Below are positions 1 to 6,767 of a stretch of DNA of 64,000 bases, in pieces. Under the pieces are notes generated by a model. The model was not told the DNA's origin. It saw only the letters and a list, made by a program, of their open reading frames with translations, and did not search any database. The position numbers and the translations under genes were made by a program. How positions within the stretch are numbered: position 1 is the stretch's first letter; each line of letters opens with the position of its first letter. Source of the stretch: Sphingomonas nostoxanthinifaciens (GTDB lineage Bacteria > Pseudomonadota > Alphaproteobacteria > Sphingomonadales > Sphingomonadaceae); the NCBI RefSeq assembly GCF_019930585.1, contig NZ_CP082839.1, positions 1,550,001 to 1,614,000 on the forward strand, in the 5' to 3' direction.

Positions 1-1271
1 AGATGCGTGGCGTCGGTCGCGCCCGTCGCCTGGATGGGCATGACCGGCACGCCGGGGAAATGCTTCGCCCCGATCTGCTCCATCGGCTTCAGGATCGCCG
101 GATCGAGCGGCGGGGGCACCGCGACCGGACGTTCTGCGATATCGCTGCGCAGCACCTTGATCTCGGGATCGACGATCACTCGCTCGATCGCTGCCTTGGT
201 CTCGTCCGCGGTCTCGCCCGGCACGATCCGGCAGTTGACCGAGGCGGTGGCGCGCTGCGGCAAGGCGTTGATCGCGTGGCCTGCCTCCAGCAGCGTCGCG
301 ACGCATGTGGTGCGGATGATCGAATTGAGGCTGGGATCCGCGGCGATCACGGCTTGCGCCTTCGCATCGTCGGGCTGCGCGGCCAGCCGCTCCATCGCGT
401 CGCCCACCGCATCCTTTCGCATCGCGCCCACCTTGGCGAAATAGGCTCGCGAGACCGGGTTGAAATGGATGGGGAATTGCAGCGTGCTGAGCTTGGTCAG
501 GCCCGACGCGAGGCGATAGATCGCGTTGTCGGGGCGCGGCACCGAGCTGTGGCCGCCCGGATTCGTCACCTCTAGCACGAAGTTGCGCGGCGATTTCTGG
601 CCGACTTCCACGCCGAGCGTCTCGGGGCCGCCATTCGGCGCGGTCTTGCCGCCGCCGCCCTCGTTGAAGGCGAAGCCCGCCTTCAGCAGCTCGGGGCGGT
701 TCGCGACGAGCCAGCCGGCGCCGTTCAGCACCTTGGCGTTGCTGCCTTCCTCGCCGCAGGTCAATGCGAGCTTGACCGTCCGGCGCGGGTGGAACCCCGT
801 CTGCTTCCAGCGGATCAGCAGATCGGAGAAGATCGCCGCTTGCGCCTTGTCGTCGCTCGTGCCGCGCCCGTAGAAATAGCCACCTTCCTCGATCAGCTTG
901 AACGGGTCGCGCACCCAATCCTCGCGCTTGGCTTCGACGACGTCGATATGCGCGAGCAGCAGCATCACCGGCTCAGCCTTGTCGCTGCCGCTCCACGTCG
1001 CGACCAGGCCGCCGTCGCGGGGGCGGCCGGGCGGCACGTAGAGCACCAGTTGATCGTCGCTGAAGCCGGCCTTGCGCAGCCGGCCGGCGATCTGCTCGGC
1101 CGCCTGCGTGCAGCTTCCAACCGACGACGTCGTGTTCGTCTCGACCAGTTCCTTGTAGAGATCGCGGAACGCGGTCTGGTCCGGGCGCAACGGCGCCGCC
1201 GGCGCCAGCGAGGGGCAGCAGGCGATTGCCAGCGATGCGGTCGCGAGAAAGCTGGACAGGCGTGATTTCAT
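1..1271 (-). CDS. Secreted M20-family metallopeptidase (partial, C-terminus beyond window)
   Basis: The gene reads leftwards from ATG 1271-1269 and is still open at the window edge, so the last part is missing. About the first 26 residues are a signal peptide, so the enzyme should be exported. The M20 zinc motifs are present: LLLAHIDVV supplies His108 and Asp110, GRGTSDDK supplies the bridging Asp near residue 140, and GEEGSNAK supplies the catalytic and ligand glutamates near residue 175. A lid/dimerisation segment with NPGGHSSVP follows. M20 enzymes hydrolyse dipeptides, N-acyl amino acids or carboxypeptide ends. The substrate cannot be told from this. The gene is divergent from the cold-shock gene across about 270 bp. 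Confidence 0.9.
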   Translation of the reverse strand, partial: MKSRLSSFLATASLAIACCPSLAPAAPLRPDQTAFRDLYKELVETNTTSSVGSCTQAAEQIAGRLRKAGFSDDQLVLYVPPGRPRDGGLVATWSGSDKAEPVMLLLAHIDVVEAKREDWVRDPFKLIEEGGYFYGRGTSDDKAQAAIFSDLLIRWKQTGFHPRRTVKLALTCGEEGSNAKVLNGAGWLVANRPELLKAGFAFNEGGGGKTAPNGGPETLGVEVGQKSPRNFVLEVTNPGGHSSVPRPDNAIYRLASGLTKLSTLQFPIHFNPVSRAYFAKVGAMRKDAVGDAMERLAAQPDDAKAQAVIAADPSLNSIIRTTCVATLLEAGHAINALPQRATASVNCRIVPGETADETKAAIERVIVDPEIKVLRSDIAERPVAVPPPLDPAILKPMEQIGAKHFPGVPVMPIQATGATDATH

Positions 1272-1538
1272 CGGCCTCGTATCTCCGTATAGCGCAGCGA
1301 AGGTAGAGCGCATCCGTCCGGAAAATGAAATGGCGCGATGCTCTTTGCGGCCCGGCGATTCAGGCCTTGTGACATTCACTCTATCTTTTCGGGCCCGAGC
1401 GCCTATATCAGGAAGGCTTACGTCGCGTGCGACGGATATTGGGCCTGCAAGGCTCCCTTTGTCCCTTTCTAGCCTCACGAAGCCGGGATACGCCGCGGTT
1501 GGCGCATGCCCGTCATACATGGGACAAAGGATACCCAT

Positions 1539-1745
1539 ATGATCACCGGAACCGTCAAGTTTTTCAATGCCGACAAGGGCTATGGCTTCATTGCGCCCGA
1601 GACTGGCGGCGACGATGCGTTCGTGCACATCAGCGCCGTCGAGCGTGCCGGCATGCGCACGCTGGATAAGGATCAGCGCGTTTCGTACGAGCTGGAAACC
1701 GACCGTCGCGGCAAGACCTCGGCAGTGAACCTGCAGTCGGCCTGA
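1539..1745 (+). CDS. Cold-shock protein (CspA family)
   Basis: This 68-residue protein is a single cold-shock OB-fold domain. It has the RNP1-like stretch KGYGFIAP and the RNP2-like FVHIS, the aromatic patches that bind single-stranded RNA or DNA. The family acts as RNA chaperones and antiterminators. The ATG at 1539 is chosen because AAAGG lies eight bases upstream and the protein then begins MITGTVKFF as usual. An in-frame ATG at 1506 would add eleven atypical residues. The roughly 270 bp upstream hold no gene and can carry the long 5' leader common for csp genes. A hairpin terminator follows at 1896-1930. Confidence 0.95.
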   Translation: MITGTVKFFNADKGYGFIAPETGGDDAFVHISAVERAGMRTLDKDQRVSYELETDRRGKTSAVNLQSA

Positions 1746-1895
1746 AGAAGGCTGGCTGGCGGACGCCTTCGGCCCTGATCGGGCCGGGGGTTCCGCGAGC
1801 GTTTTTCGACCATGGGCGGCGCGCCGGTTACGGCTGCGCGCCGCGCTATGTCGTCGGTCGGAGATCGAGCTGATCGTATCCGCCTGAACGCGCCT

Positions 1896-1930
1896 GCGGG
1901 GCGAGGCGCAATGCCTCGCCCGCTTTTCTT
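1896..1930 (+). terminator. Rho-independent terminator after csp, abutting the next ribosome-binding site
   Basis: GCGGGGCGAGGC pairs with GCCTCGCCCGC around the loop GCAAT, with one bulged G, and TTTTCTT follows. This is a textbook intrinsic terminator. The T-tract runs directly into GAGGA at 1931, the ribosome-binding site of the next gene, so read-through here would control that gene. Confidence 0.8.
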
Positions 1931-1944
1931 GAGGAACATCTGCT

Positions 1945-2163
1945 ATGTCACGAGCCTTGAACCTCGATGCAACCGAGGCGCAGGTCACCCGCATGTGCGC
2001 GAAGCACAATGCGGAGATCAGCTGGATTGAAACCCTGTATTCTGGTGGTACCCGCGTCGTGCTCAAGAACGGCGATGCTGCAGCAACGGTTCGCCGGGCC
2101 TATGGGGCGAAGGTTCTGACCGGGCCGGTGACGCGCGCGCCGACCCGCATGGGACGATCATAA
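1945..2163 (+). CDS. Small conserved hypothetical protein
   Basis: A 72-residue protein with no signal peptide or membrane segment. It starts at ATG 1945 behind GAGGA at 1931-1935. It is predicted soluble and mildly basic, with mixed alpha/beta character (VTRMCAKHNAEISWIE, then GGTRVVLKNGDAA). I do not recognise a named family. Its place between the csp terminator and a DUF6481 gene on the same strand suggests it belongs to the cold-shock/stress cluster and is expressed by terminator read-through or a promoter inside the csp 3' region. Confidence 0.7.
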   Translation: MSRALNLDATEAQVTRMCAKHNAEISWIETLYSGGTRVVLKNGDAAATVRRAYGAKVLTGPVTRAPTRMGRS

Positions 2164-2183
2164 ATAGGGATAGCAAGATACAG

Positions 2184-2585
2184 ATGCCAGAATTCAAGGA
2201 CCCTGGATTTCAGCAGCGGCAAGAGGCGGCTGCGCGTGCAAAGGAAGCGGCGCTCGCCAAGCTTCGTGCAAAGCCCCCGGTAGACCCGGCGATCCTGGCG
2301 GAACGGACCGCCCTGCGGCTGGCTCGCGAGGCAGCCGAAGAAGAGAAGCGCGCCGCTGCCCGGCGGGCGAAGGAAGAAGCCGCGGAGGCGAAGCGCGCAC
2401 AGGCGCTGCAGGCCGCCGCCGAGGCAGAAGCCGCCGCTGCGGCCGAGGCCGAGGCCGCTGCGCAGGCAAAGGCGGCAGCCGCTGCCCGGAAGGCCGACGA
2501 GAAGAAGAACTGGACCGAAGAAGACCGCAAGGCCGCCCGCGACGCCCGCTATGCGGCGCGCAAGGCACGCAAGACGCGAAGATAA
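2184..2585 (+). CDS. DUF6481 family protein (Ala/Glu/Lys-rich coiled coil)
   Basis: A 133-residue, highly charged helical protein. It begins MPEFKDPGFQQRQEAA and ends in the basic tail KARKTRR. The middle (about residues 20-110) is an almost unbroken run of Ala, Glu, Lys and Arg, a predicted long single helix or coiled coil. The FKDPGF..RQ opening and the late WTEEDRKAARDARYAARKARK block match the DUF6481 family of alphaproteobacteria, which has no known function. It lies 20 bp after the preceding small gene and is probably cotranscribed. A weak GC hairpin (2601-2619, GCCGGGC/GCCCGGC) follows without a T-run. Confidence 0.8.
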   Translation: MPEFKDPGFQQRQEAAARAKEAALAKLRAKPPVDPAILAERTALRLAREAAEEEKRAAARRAKEEAAEAKRAQALQAAAEAEAAAAAEAEAAAQAKAAAAARKADEKKNWTEEDRKAARDARYAARKARKTRR

Positions 2586-2646
2586 GGCGGTCCGAACAAC
2601 GCCGGGCGTCGTGCCCGGCCCCCTCCCGATCGAAATAGGACGATGC

Positions 2647-2733
2647 ATGGCCCGGCTGACTAAAAAGGCGCAGGCGCCAGATCGTTTCGGTATTCGCTTG
2701 TCGGGCCGCAGCCCTGCGGGAGCTGCGGCTTGA
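2647..2733 (+). CDS. Possible 28-residue upstream peptide overlapping the methyltransferase start
   Basis: A short frame opens at ATG 2647, six bases after AGGA (2637-2640), and ends at TGA 2731-2733. It encodes a basic peptide starting MARLTKKAQAPDRF. Its stop overlaps the proposed TTG start of the methyltransferase as TTGA. The good ribosome-binding site and coupled overlap make a translated leader plausible, but I know no family for it and chance cannot be excluded. Confidence 0.3.
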   Translation: MARLTKKAQAPDRFGIRLSGRSPAGAAA

Positions 2734-3464
2734 CCGTCGCCGGTCTCGCATCGGCCGTGGTCGAAGAGGAGGATCGGTCCTCGGGCGTTCTGGTCGACAG
2801 CGGCGATATTCCCGGCGGCGGTCGGCTTTACCTCGTCCAACACGGCGACGATTACGAAATCCTGCTCGGCGACGAGCAGCTCATGGGAAGCTGGGCAAGC
2901 CGATCGGAAGAGGCGCTGGCCACGTTGGTCTGCGACCGTCTCGACGGCCATGCACCCCGCATCCTGATCGGTGGTCTCGGCATGGGCTTCACGCTCGCCG
3001 CGGCACGCTCCGCGCTGCCGTCTGATGCGACGATCGTCGTGGCGGAGCTCGTGCCCGCGATCGTCGGCTGGGCGCGCGGCCCATTGGCGCACATCGTCGG
3101 CGACTCGCTCGAAGACCCGCGCGTCTCGATCGCGATGCGCGATGTCCACGACGTGATCGTCGATGAGCGTGCCGGGTTCGATGCGATCCTGCTCGATGTC
3201 GATAACGGCCCCGACGGGCTCGTTACCGCCGCCAACGAACGTCTGTACTGCAATTGGGGATTGCGCGCTGCCAGGGCCGCGCTTCGCCCGGGCGGAACGC
3301 TGGCGGTATGGTCTGCTTATGCCGACGACACGTTTTCGGATCGGCTGCGGACTGCGGGCTTTTCGGTCGAGGAAATCAACGTGGATTCGGACGGAACCGG
3401 GAAAGAGCCCCCGCATGTGATCTGGCTTGCCACCGCTCAGGCGCCGTCGGACTTAGACAACTGA
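2730..3464 (+). CDS. Spermidine-synthase-like class I SAM-dependent methyltransferase fold protein
   Basis: A 244-residue protein of the spermidine synthase/methyltransferase fold. ILIGGLGMGFTLAAA near residue 78 is the glycine-rich nucleotide-binding loop. An acidic residue follows at the end of the second strand (VVAELVPAIVGWA), and FDAILLDVDNGPDGL is the motif IV region. The N-terminal beta segment (GGRLYLVQHGDDYEILLGDEQLMGS) resembles the spermidine synthase N-domain. Whether it transfers aminopropyl or methyl groups cannot be decided. The start is TTG 2730, with GGGAG at 2718-2722. The gene is followed after 26 bp by a membrane protein gene. Confidence 0.7.
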   Translation: MTVAGLASAVVEEEDRSSGVLVDSGDIPGGGRLYLVQHGDDYEILLGDEQLMGSWASRSEEALATLVCDRLDGHAPRILIGGLGMGFTLAAARSALPSDATIVVAELVPAIVGWARGPLAHIVGDSLEDPRVSIAMRDVHDVIVDERAGFDAILLDVDNGPDGLVTAANERLYCNWGLRAARAALRPGGTLAVWSAYADDTFSDRLRTAGFSVEEINVDSDGTGKEPPHVIWLATAQAPSDLDN

Positions 3465-3490
3465 GCGGGCAGTAAACGGCAGGAGCAAAC

Positions 3491-3907
3491 ATGTCCTATC
3501 CGGCAGTCTTGGGGATCCACCTCGTGGCTGTGCTGCTCTTCCTGTCCTGCTTCTTCATGACGGCGTTTCTACGGCGCCTCACCAGCGACGCACCCCTACC
3601 GTCCCCGAATACCCAGGAGTTGCAACGCCTTCGCAGGCTGAATGCGTTCGTCGCGACGCCGGCGCTGGCCGGTGTCTGGGCCGCGGGCATTTCGCTGGCG
3701 ATCCAGGGCGGATGGTTCGTGATGGGCTGGCTTCAGATCAAGCTCGCGCTGGTGCTCCTGATATCCGCAATGCACGTCTACCAAGTGGTGGCGCTTCGTC
3801 GGCAGGCCGCAGGCCACGCGGCCGGTGGCGACGCGAGGTTCCTTCTGCCAGTCTCGCTGCTGCTGGCCGTTGCGGTCGTCGGCCTCGTCGTGACCAAGCC
3901 GTTCTAG
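3491..3907 (+). CDS. HemJ/CopD-like four-helix membrane protein
   Basis: A 138-residue integral membrane protein with four hydrophobic segments (about residues 5-25, 53-73, 78-98 and 118-136). Features shared with HemJ (UPF0093) and CopD-like proteins are a His at position 10 in the first helix, TPALAGVWAAGISLA in the second, and GWLQIKLALVLL followed by MHVYQV in the third. HemJ oxidises protoporphyrinogen IX, whereas CopD proteins are linked to copper uptake. The length fits HemJ, but the match is to general motifs only. It is convergent with the LysR gene. Confidence 0.55.
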   Translation: MSYPAVLGIHLVAVLLFLSCFFMTAFLRRLTSDAPLPSPNTQELQRLRRLNAFVATPALAGVWAAGISLAIQGGWFVMGWLQIKLALVLLISAMHVYQVVALRRQAAGHAAGGDARFLLPVSLLLAVAVVGLVVTKPF

Positions 3908-3923
3908 GTGCGGCGGCGGGGTC

Positions 3924-4829
3924 TCAACCCGTCTTCCCCAATACGTCGTGCGGAAAACCGGCGGCGAGATGATCGATGAGCGCGCGGACGGCCGGTGGCA
4001 GGCCGCGCCGTGTCGTGAAGACCAGGTGCACGATTCCCTGCAGCCCGCGCCATGCCGGCAGCACGCGCACCAGCCGACCCGCCTCCAGCGCCTCGATGCA
4101 CACATGATCGGGCAGGATCGCCACGCCGAGCCCGTCGATCGCTGCATGGCGAACAGCCGCCATATCCTCGCAGCCCAGCCGTGGGGCGACGCGCACGACA
4201 TGGGTGCGGCCGTCCTCCGCCTCCAGATGCCATTCGAGATCGTCTGCCGCATCGTTGGTCGCCAGGGCGGGGTGTTGCGCCAATTGCTCGACGCTGGCGA
4301 TCTGGCTGGCGAGCCTGGGGGTGGCGACGAGGATGCGGGTCGATCGCCCGAGCGAGCGCATCGTCAGCGCGGCATCGCTGGTGAGGCTTCCGCGGACCCG
4401 TAGCGCGAGATCGATCCGCTCCTCGATCAGATCGACCGCACGATCGGTCGCCACGAGCTGCAGCCGCACCTTGGAATAACGATCGAGGAATGACGCGATC
4501 AGCCCGGAGATCGGCTCGATCATTCCGGTGGGACAGCTGAAGCGGATGCGGCCATGGGGTTCGGCCTGCGCCTGCAAGACCAGCGCCTCGGCCTGCTCGG
4601 CCTCCGACAACATCGCACGGCATCGATCGTAGAAAGCCTGGCCGGTGTCGGTCACGCGGAAGCGCCGGCTCGACCGCTCGATCAGCCGCAATCCCAAGCG
4701 TTCCTCCAGACCGGCGATGCGCCGGCTGAGCTTCGACTTGGGCTCGCGCAGGGCGCGCCCGGCCGCCGCGAAGCCGCCGTGCGCGACCACATCGGCGAAA
4801 TAGGCATAATCGTTGAGGTCGATCCGCAC
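3924..4829 (-). CDS. LysR-family transcriptional regulator
   Basis: A 301-residue LysR-type regulator. An N-terminal winged helix-turn-helix (residues 1-62; FAAAGRALREPKSKLSRRIAGLEERLG) is followed by a substrate-binding domain (about 90-295). The segment DLALRVRGSLTSDAALTMRSLG belongs to the CrgA/AaeR-like subgroup that often controls a neighbouring oxidoreductase. It is divergent from the SDR gene at 4937, so that gene is the probable target, with a small-molecule co-inducer expected. Confidence 0.92.
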   Translation of the reverse strand: MRIDLNDYAYFADVVAHGGFAAAGRALREPKSKLSRRIAGLEERLGLRLIERSSRRFRVTDTGQAFYDRCRAMLSEAEQAEALVLQAQAEPHGRIRFSCPTGMIEPISGLIASFLDRYSKVRLQLVATDRAVDLIEERIDLALRVRGSLTSDAALTMRSLGRSTRILVATPRLASQIASVEQLAQHPALATNDAADDLEWHLEAEDGRTHVVRVAPRLGCEDMAAVRHAAIDGLGVAILPDHVCIEALEAGRLVRVLPAWRGLQGIVHLVFTTRRGLPPAVRALIDHLAAGFPHDVLGKTG

Positions 4830-4841
4830 AGCGTTCCTCCA

Positions 4842-4873
4842 GTAGAACGCTAAGTGCCATATCTGCCTTCTAC
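4842..4873. promoter_or_regulatory. Candidate LysR operator in the divergent LysR/SDR intergenic region
   Basis: GTAGAA (4842-4847) and TTCTAC (4868-4873) form an inverted repeat with a 20-bp spacer between the two divergent genes. Separate GAACG (4845) and CGTTC (4883) arms overlap it. LysR sites usually lie here, but the core T-N11-A motif is not unambiguous. Confidence 0.35.
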
Positions 4874-4936
4874 ACGCATCATCGTTCTCACTGCATCTAT
4901 GCGTGGCACCGGCGCTCCGCCGGTTGGAGACAGACG

Positions 4937-5689
4937 ATGACGGACAGGTTCAGCAACAAGGTGGTGGTGGTGACCGGCGGTACGAGCGGCATCGGCCTCG
5001 CCACCGCCAAGGCGTTCGCGGCCGAAGGCGCGTCGGTATTCATCACGGGGCGCCGGCAGGAAACGCTCGACGCGGCGTTGAAGCAGATTGGCGGGCGAGT
5101 GACGGGCGTGCGCGGCGACATGGCACAGCTGGCCGACATCGACCGGCTGTACGACGCGGTCCAGCAGCAGCACGCCCAGATCGACGTCGTCTTCGCCAAC
5201 GCCGGCGGCGGCGAGATGATGCCGCTCGGCGCGATCACCGAAGCGCATTATCAGAGCATCTTCGACACCAATGTGAAGGGTGTGCTGTTCACCGTGCAGA
5301 AGGCGCTGCCGCTGCTGAAGGACGGCGCCTCGGTGATCCTCACCGGCTCGACCACCAGCATCTCGGGCACGCCGGCATTCAGCGTTTATTCGGCGACCAA
5401 GGCGGCGGTGCGCAACTTCGCGCGCAACTGGATCCTCGATCTCAAGGATCGGCACATCCGCGTGAACACGATCAGCCCGGGCGTCACCGATACGGCGGGC
5501 CTGAACGAACTGTTCGGTGGCGGCGAGCAGGCGCAGGGCACCAAGGATTATCTGGCCAGCCTGATCCCCGCGGGCCGCGTCGGCCAGCCCGAAGAGATCG
5601 CCAAGGCGGTGCTGTTCCTCGCATCGGACGAAGCCAGCTTCGTCAACGGCGTCGAGCTCTTCGCCGACGGCGGCCAGGCGCAAATCTGA
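4937..5689 (+). CDS. Short-chain dehydrogenase/reductase
   Basis: A 250-residue classical SDR. It has the cofactor loop TGGTSGIG near residue 14, the structural NAG motif (FANAGGGE), the catalytic Ser in LTGSTTS, and YSATK with Tyr and Lys near 153-157. ITGRR after the second strand, with basic residues, favours NADP(H). ISPGVTDTAGL and the C-terminal NGVELFADGG are typical of the family. GGAG at 4926-4929 sets the start. It is divergent from LysR and closed by a strong terminator. The substrate is unknown. Confidence 0.92.
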   Translation: MTDRFSNKVVVVTGGTSGIGLATAKAFAAEGASVFITGRRQETLDAALKQIGGRVTGVRGDMAQLADIDRLYDAVQQQHAQIDVVFANAGGGEMMPLGAITEAHYQSIFDTNVKGVLFTVQKALPLLKDGASVILTGSTTSISGTPAFSVYSATKAAVRNFARNWILDLKDRHIRVNTISPGVTDTAGLNELFGGGEQAQGTKDYLASLIPAGRVGQPEEIAKAVLFLASDEASFVNGVELFADGGQAQI

Positions 5690-5703
5690 GGCCGTCGAAA
5701 AAC

Positions 5704-5739
5704 AAACCGCGCGCCGCATCCATAGCGGCGCGCGGTTTT
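5704..5739. terminator. Bidirectional intrinsic terminator
   Basis: A perfect 14-bp stem, AAACCGCGCGCCGC with GCGGCGCGCGGTTT, encloses the 7-base loop ATCCATA. It ends in TTTT on the plus strand and in TTTGTTTTTC on the minus strand. It lies between the convergent SDR gene and membrane-protein gene and should stop transcription from both sides. Confidence 0.9.
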
Positions 5740-5758
5740 CGCATTCCACGTTTACGGA

Positions 5759-6562
5759 TCAGGGGCGATCGACAAGGTCCGCATTTTCGTCGCGCAGATG
5801 CCCACCATAGCCAGCCGCCGCGCTGGCGATGAAGGCACCCAGTAGCATCGACAGCGCGGTGAAGAAGCCCAATGCCGACGAGGCCTTGCGTGCCTTGTCG
5901 GCAGCCTCGCGGATCGAGGTGACTGCGGCATCGACGCGCTGTTGCGCTTCGGGTGCCGAAAGCCCGGTTTGTGCCGCCACCTGGCTTGCCAGATAGCTCT
6001 TGTCGCCAGCCTGCAGATCGTTGCCGCGGGTCAGCAGCCGGGCGATCTCCGCGCGAACTGCGCCCGCCGAAGCATCGGTATTCGGGCGGATGGTGCGGAG
6101 CAGCGTGTCGGTCGCGTAATTGACCGTGCTCGCGGCCGCGGTCGAACCGGCGCCGACCGCCTGTGCCGCGACGCTCAACGCCACGCCGGCGACGATTGCC
6201 GTCGCGATCGCCCAGGCGAGCAGGCCATGTGCGGTATCCCGAAACAACACCTCGTGCGTGTGGACGCCGGTCCATCGCGTGCGCAGTCGCCCGGTGATGT
6301 AGCCGGCCAAAGCGGACGAGAGCCACTGGGTCACGATCAGCCAGATCCCGGCACCGACCGCGAACGTCGTCGCGGTCGACCCGCCGCCCGGCCAAGGCGA
6401 AGCGGCGGCGAAGCCGAGGCCCGAGCCCAGCGCGACGAGGATCAGCGTCGTTCCGATCGCGACGGCCGCACCCGCGAAGATCGCAGGCCAGCTCACGGCG
6501 GAGCGCGCCGCCTCCGTCACGCCCAACGAGCGGTTTGGATCACCGTTGAAAGTGGTTGCCAT
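5759..6562 (-). CDS. Conserved membrane protein of unknown function
   Basis: A 267-residue protein with three or four predicted membrane helices: about 25-50, 64-88, 110-135, and a C-terminal one near 232-255 ending AGYGGHLRDENADLV. Between the third and last helix is a soluble stretch of about 90 residues rich in Ala, Asp and Arg (TRGNDLQAGDKSYLASQVAAQTGLS), probably helical. Similar proteins occur in Sphingomonads and Rhizobiales without an assigned role. GAAGGA sits eight bases before the ATG. It lies 12 bp downstream of a 23-residue membrane peptide and probably forms a two-gene unit with it. Confidence 0.75.
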   Translation of the reverse strand: MATTFNGDPNRSLGVTEAARSAVSWPAIFAGAAVAIGTTLILVALGSGLGFAAASPWPGGGSTATTFAVGAGIWLIVTQWLSSALAGYITGRLRTRWTGVHTHEVLFRDTAHGLLAWAIATAIVAGVALSVAAQAVGAGSTAAASTVNYATDTLLRTIRPNTDASAGAVRAEIARLLTRGNDLQAGDKSYLASQVAAQTGLSAPEAQQRVDAAVTSIREAADKARKASSALGFFTALSMLLGAFIASAAAGYGGHLRDENADLVDRP

Positions 6563-6574
6563 TGCCCGTCCTTC

Positions 6575-6646
6575 TCAATGCCAGAGCAGGATCAGGAGCA
6601 GAATGATCGGAATCGGAATTCCCAGCAGCCAAAGCAGGATCGGCAT
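6575..6646 (-). CDS. 23-residue single-pass membrane peptide
   Basis: A tiny frame from ATG 6646 to TGA 6575 encodes 23 residues. It begins MPILLWLLGIPIPI and is almost wholly Leu/Ile, that is one membrane helix ending LLWH. The ribosome-binding site is unusually strong: the minus strand reads GGAGGT just before GGAC-ATG. Short Leu/Ile-rich peptides of this form occur in many alphaproteobacteria and are normally missed by gene callers. The stop lies 12 bp before the membrane-protein start, so the two are probably cotranslated and may interact in the membrane. Confidence 0.65.
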   Translation of the reverse strand: MPILLWLLGIPIPIILLLILLWH

Positions 6647-6767
6647 GTCCACCTCCACATTTATAGCCATGATCGTGGTTTGCTCCACGAACTGGCTGCT
6701 AAACGGATCGAGATCGTTCTTGATCCATAACAAGCAGGGGGATCGATGCCCGGTCGAGCAGGGCGCG

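Noticed and set aside
2397..2500. Repetitive Ala/Glu-coding DNA that looks like a tandem repeat
   Set aside because: The repetition follows from the coiled-coil composition of DUF6481. No constant unit length is seen.
2601..2619. GC hairpin after DUF6481 as terminator
   Set aside because: Seven-bp stem without a T-tract, so termination is not supported.
2100..3416. A 438-codon minus-strand frame
   Set aside because: Antisense to DUF6481 and the methyltransferase, with arginine-rich composition and no motif. The plus-strand genes are better supported.
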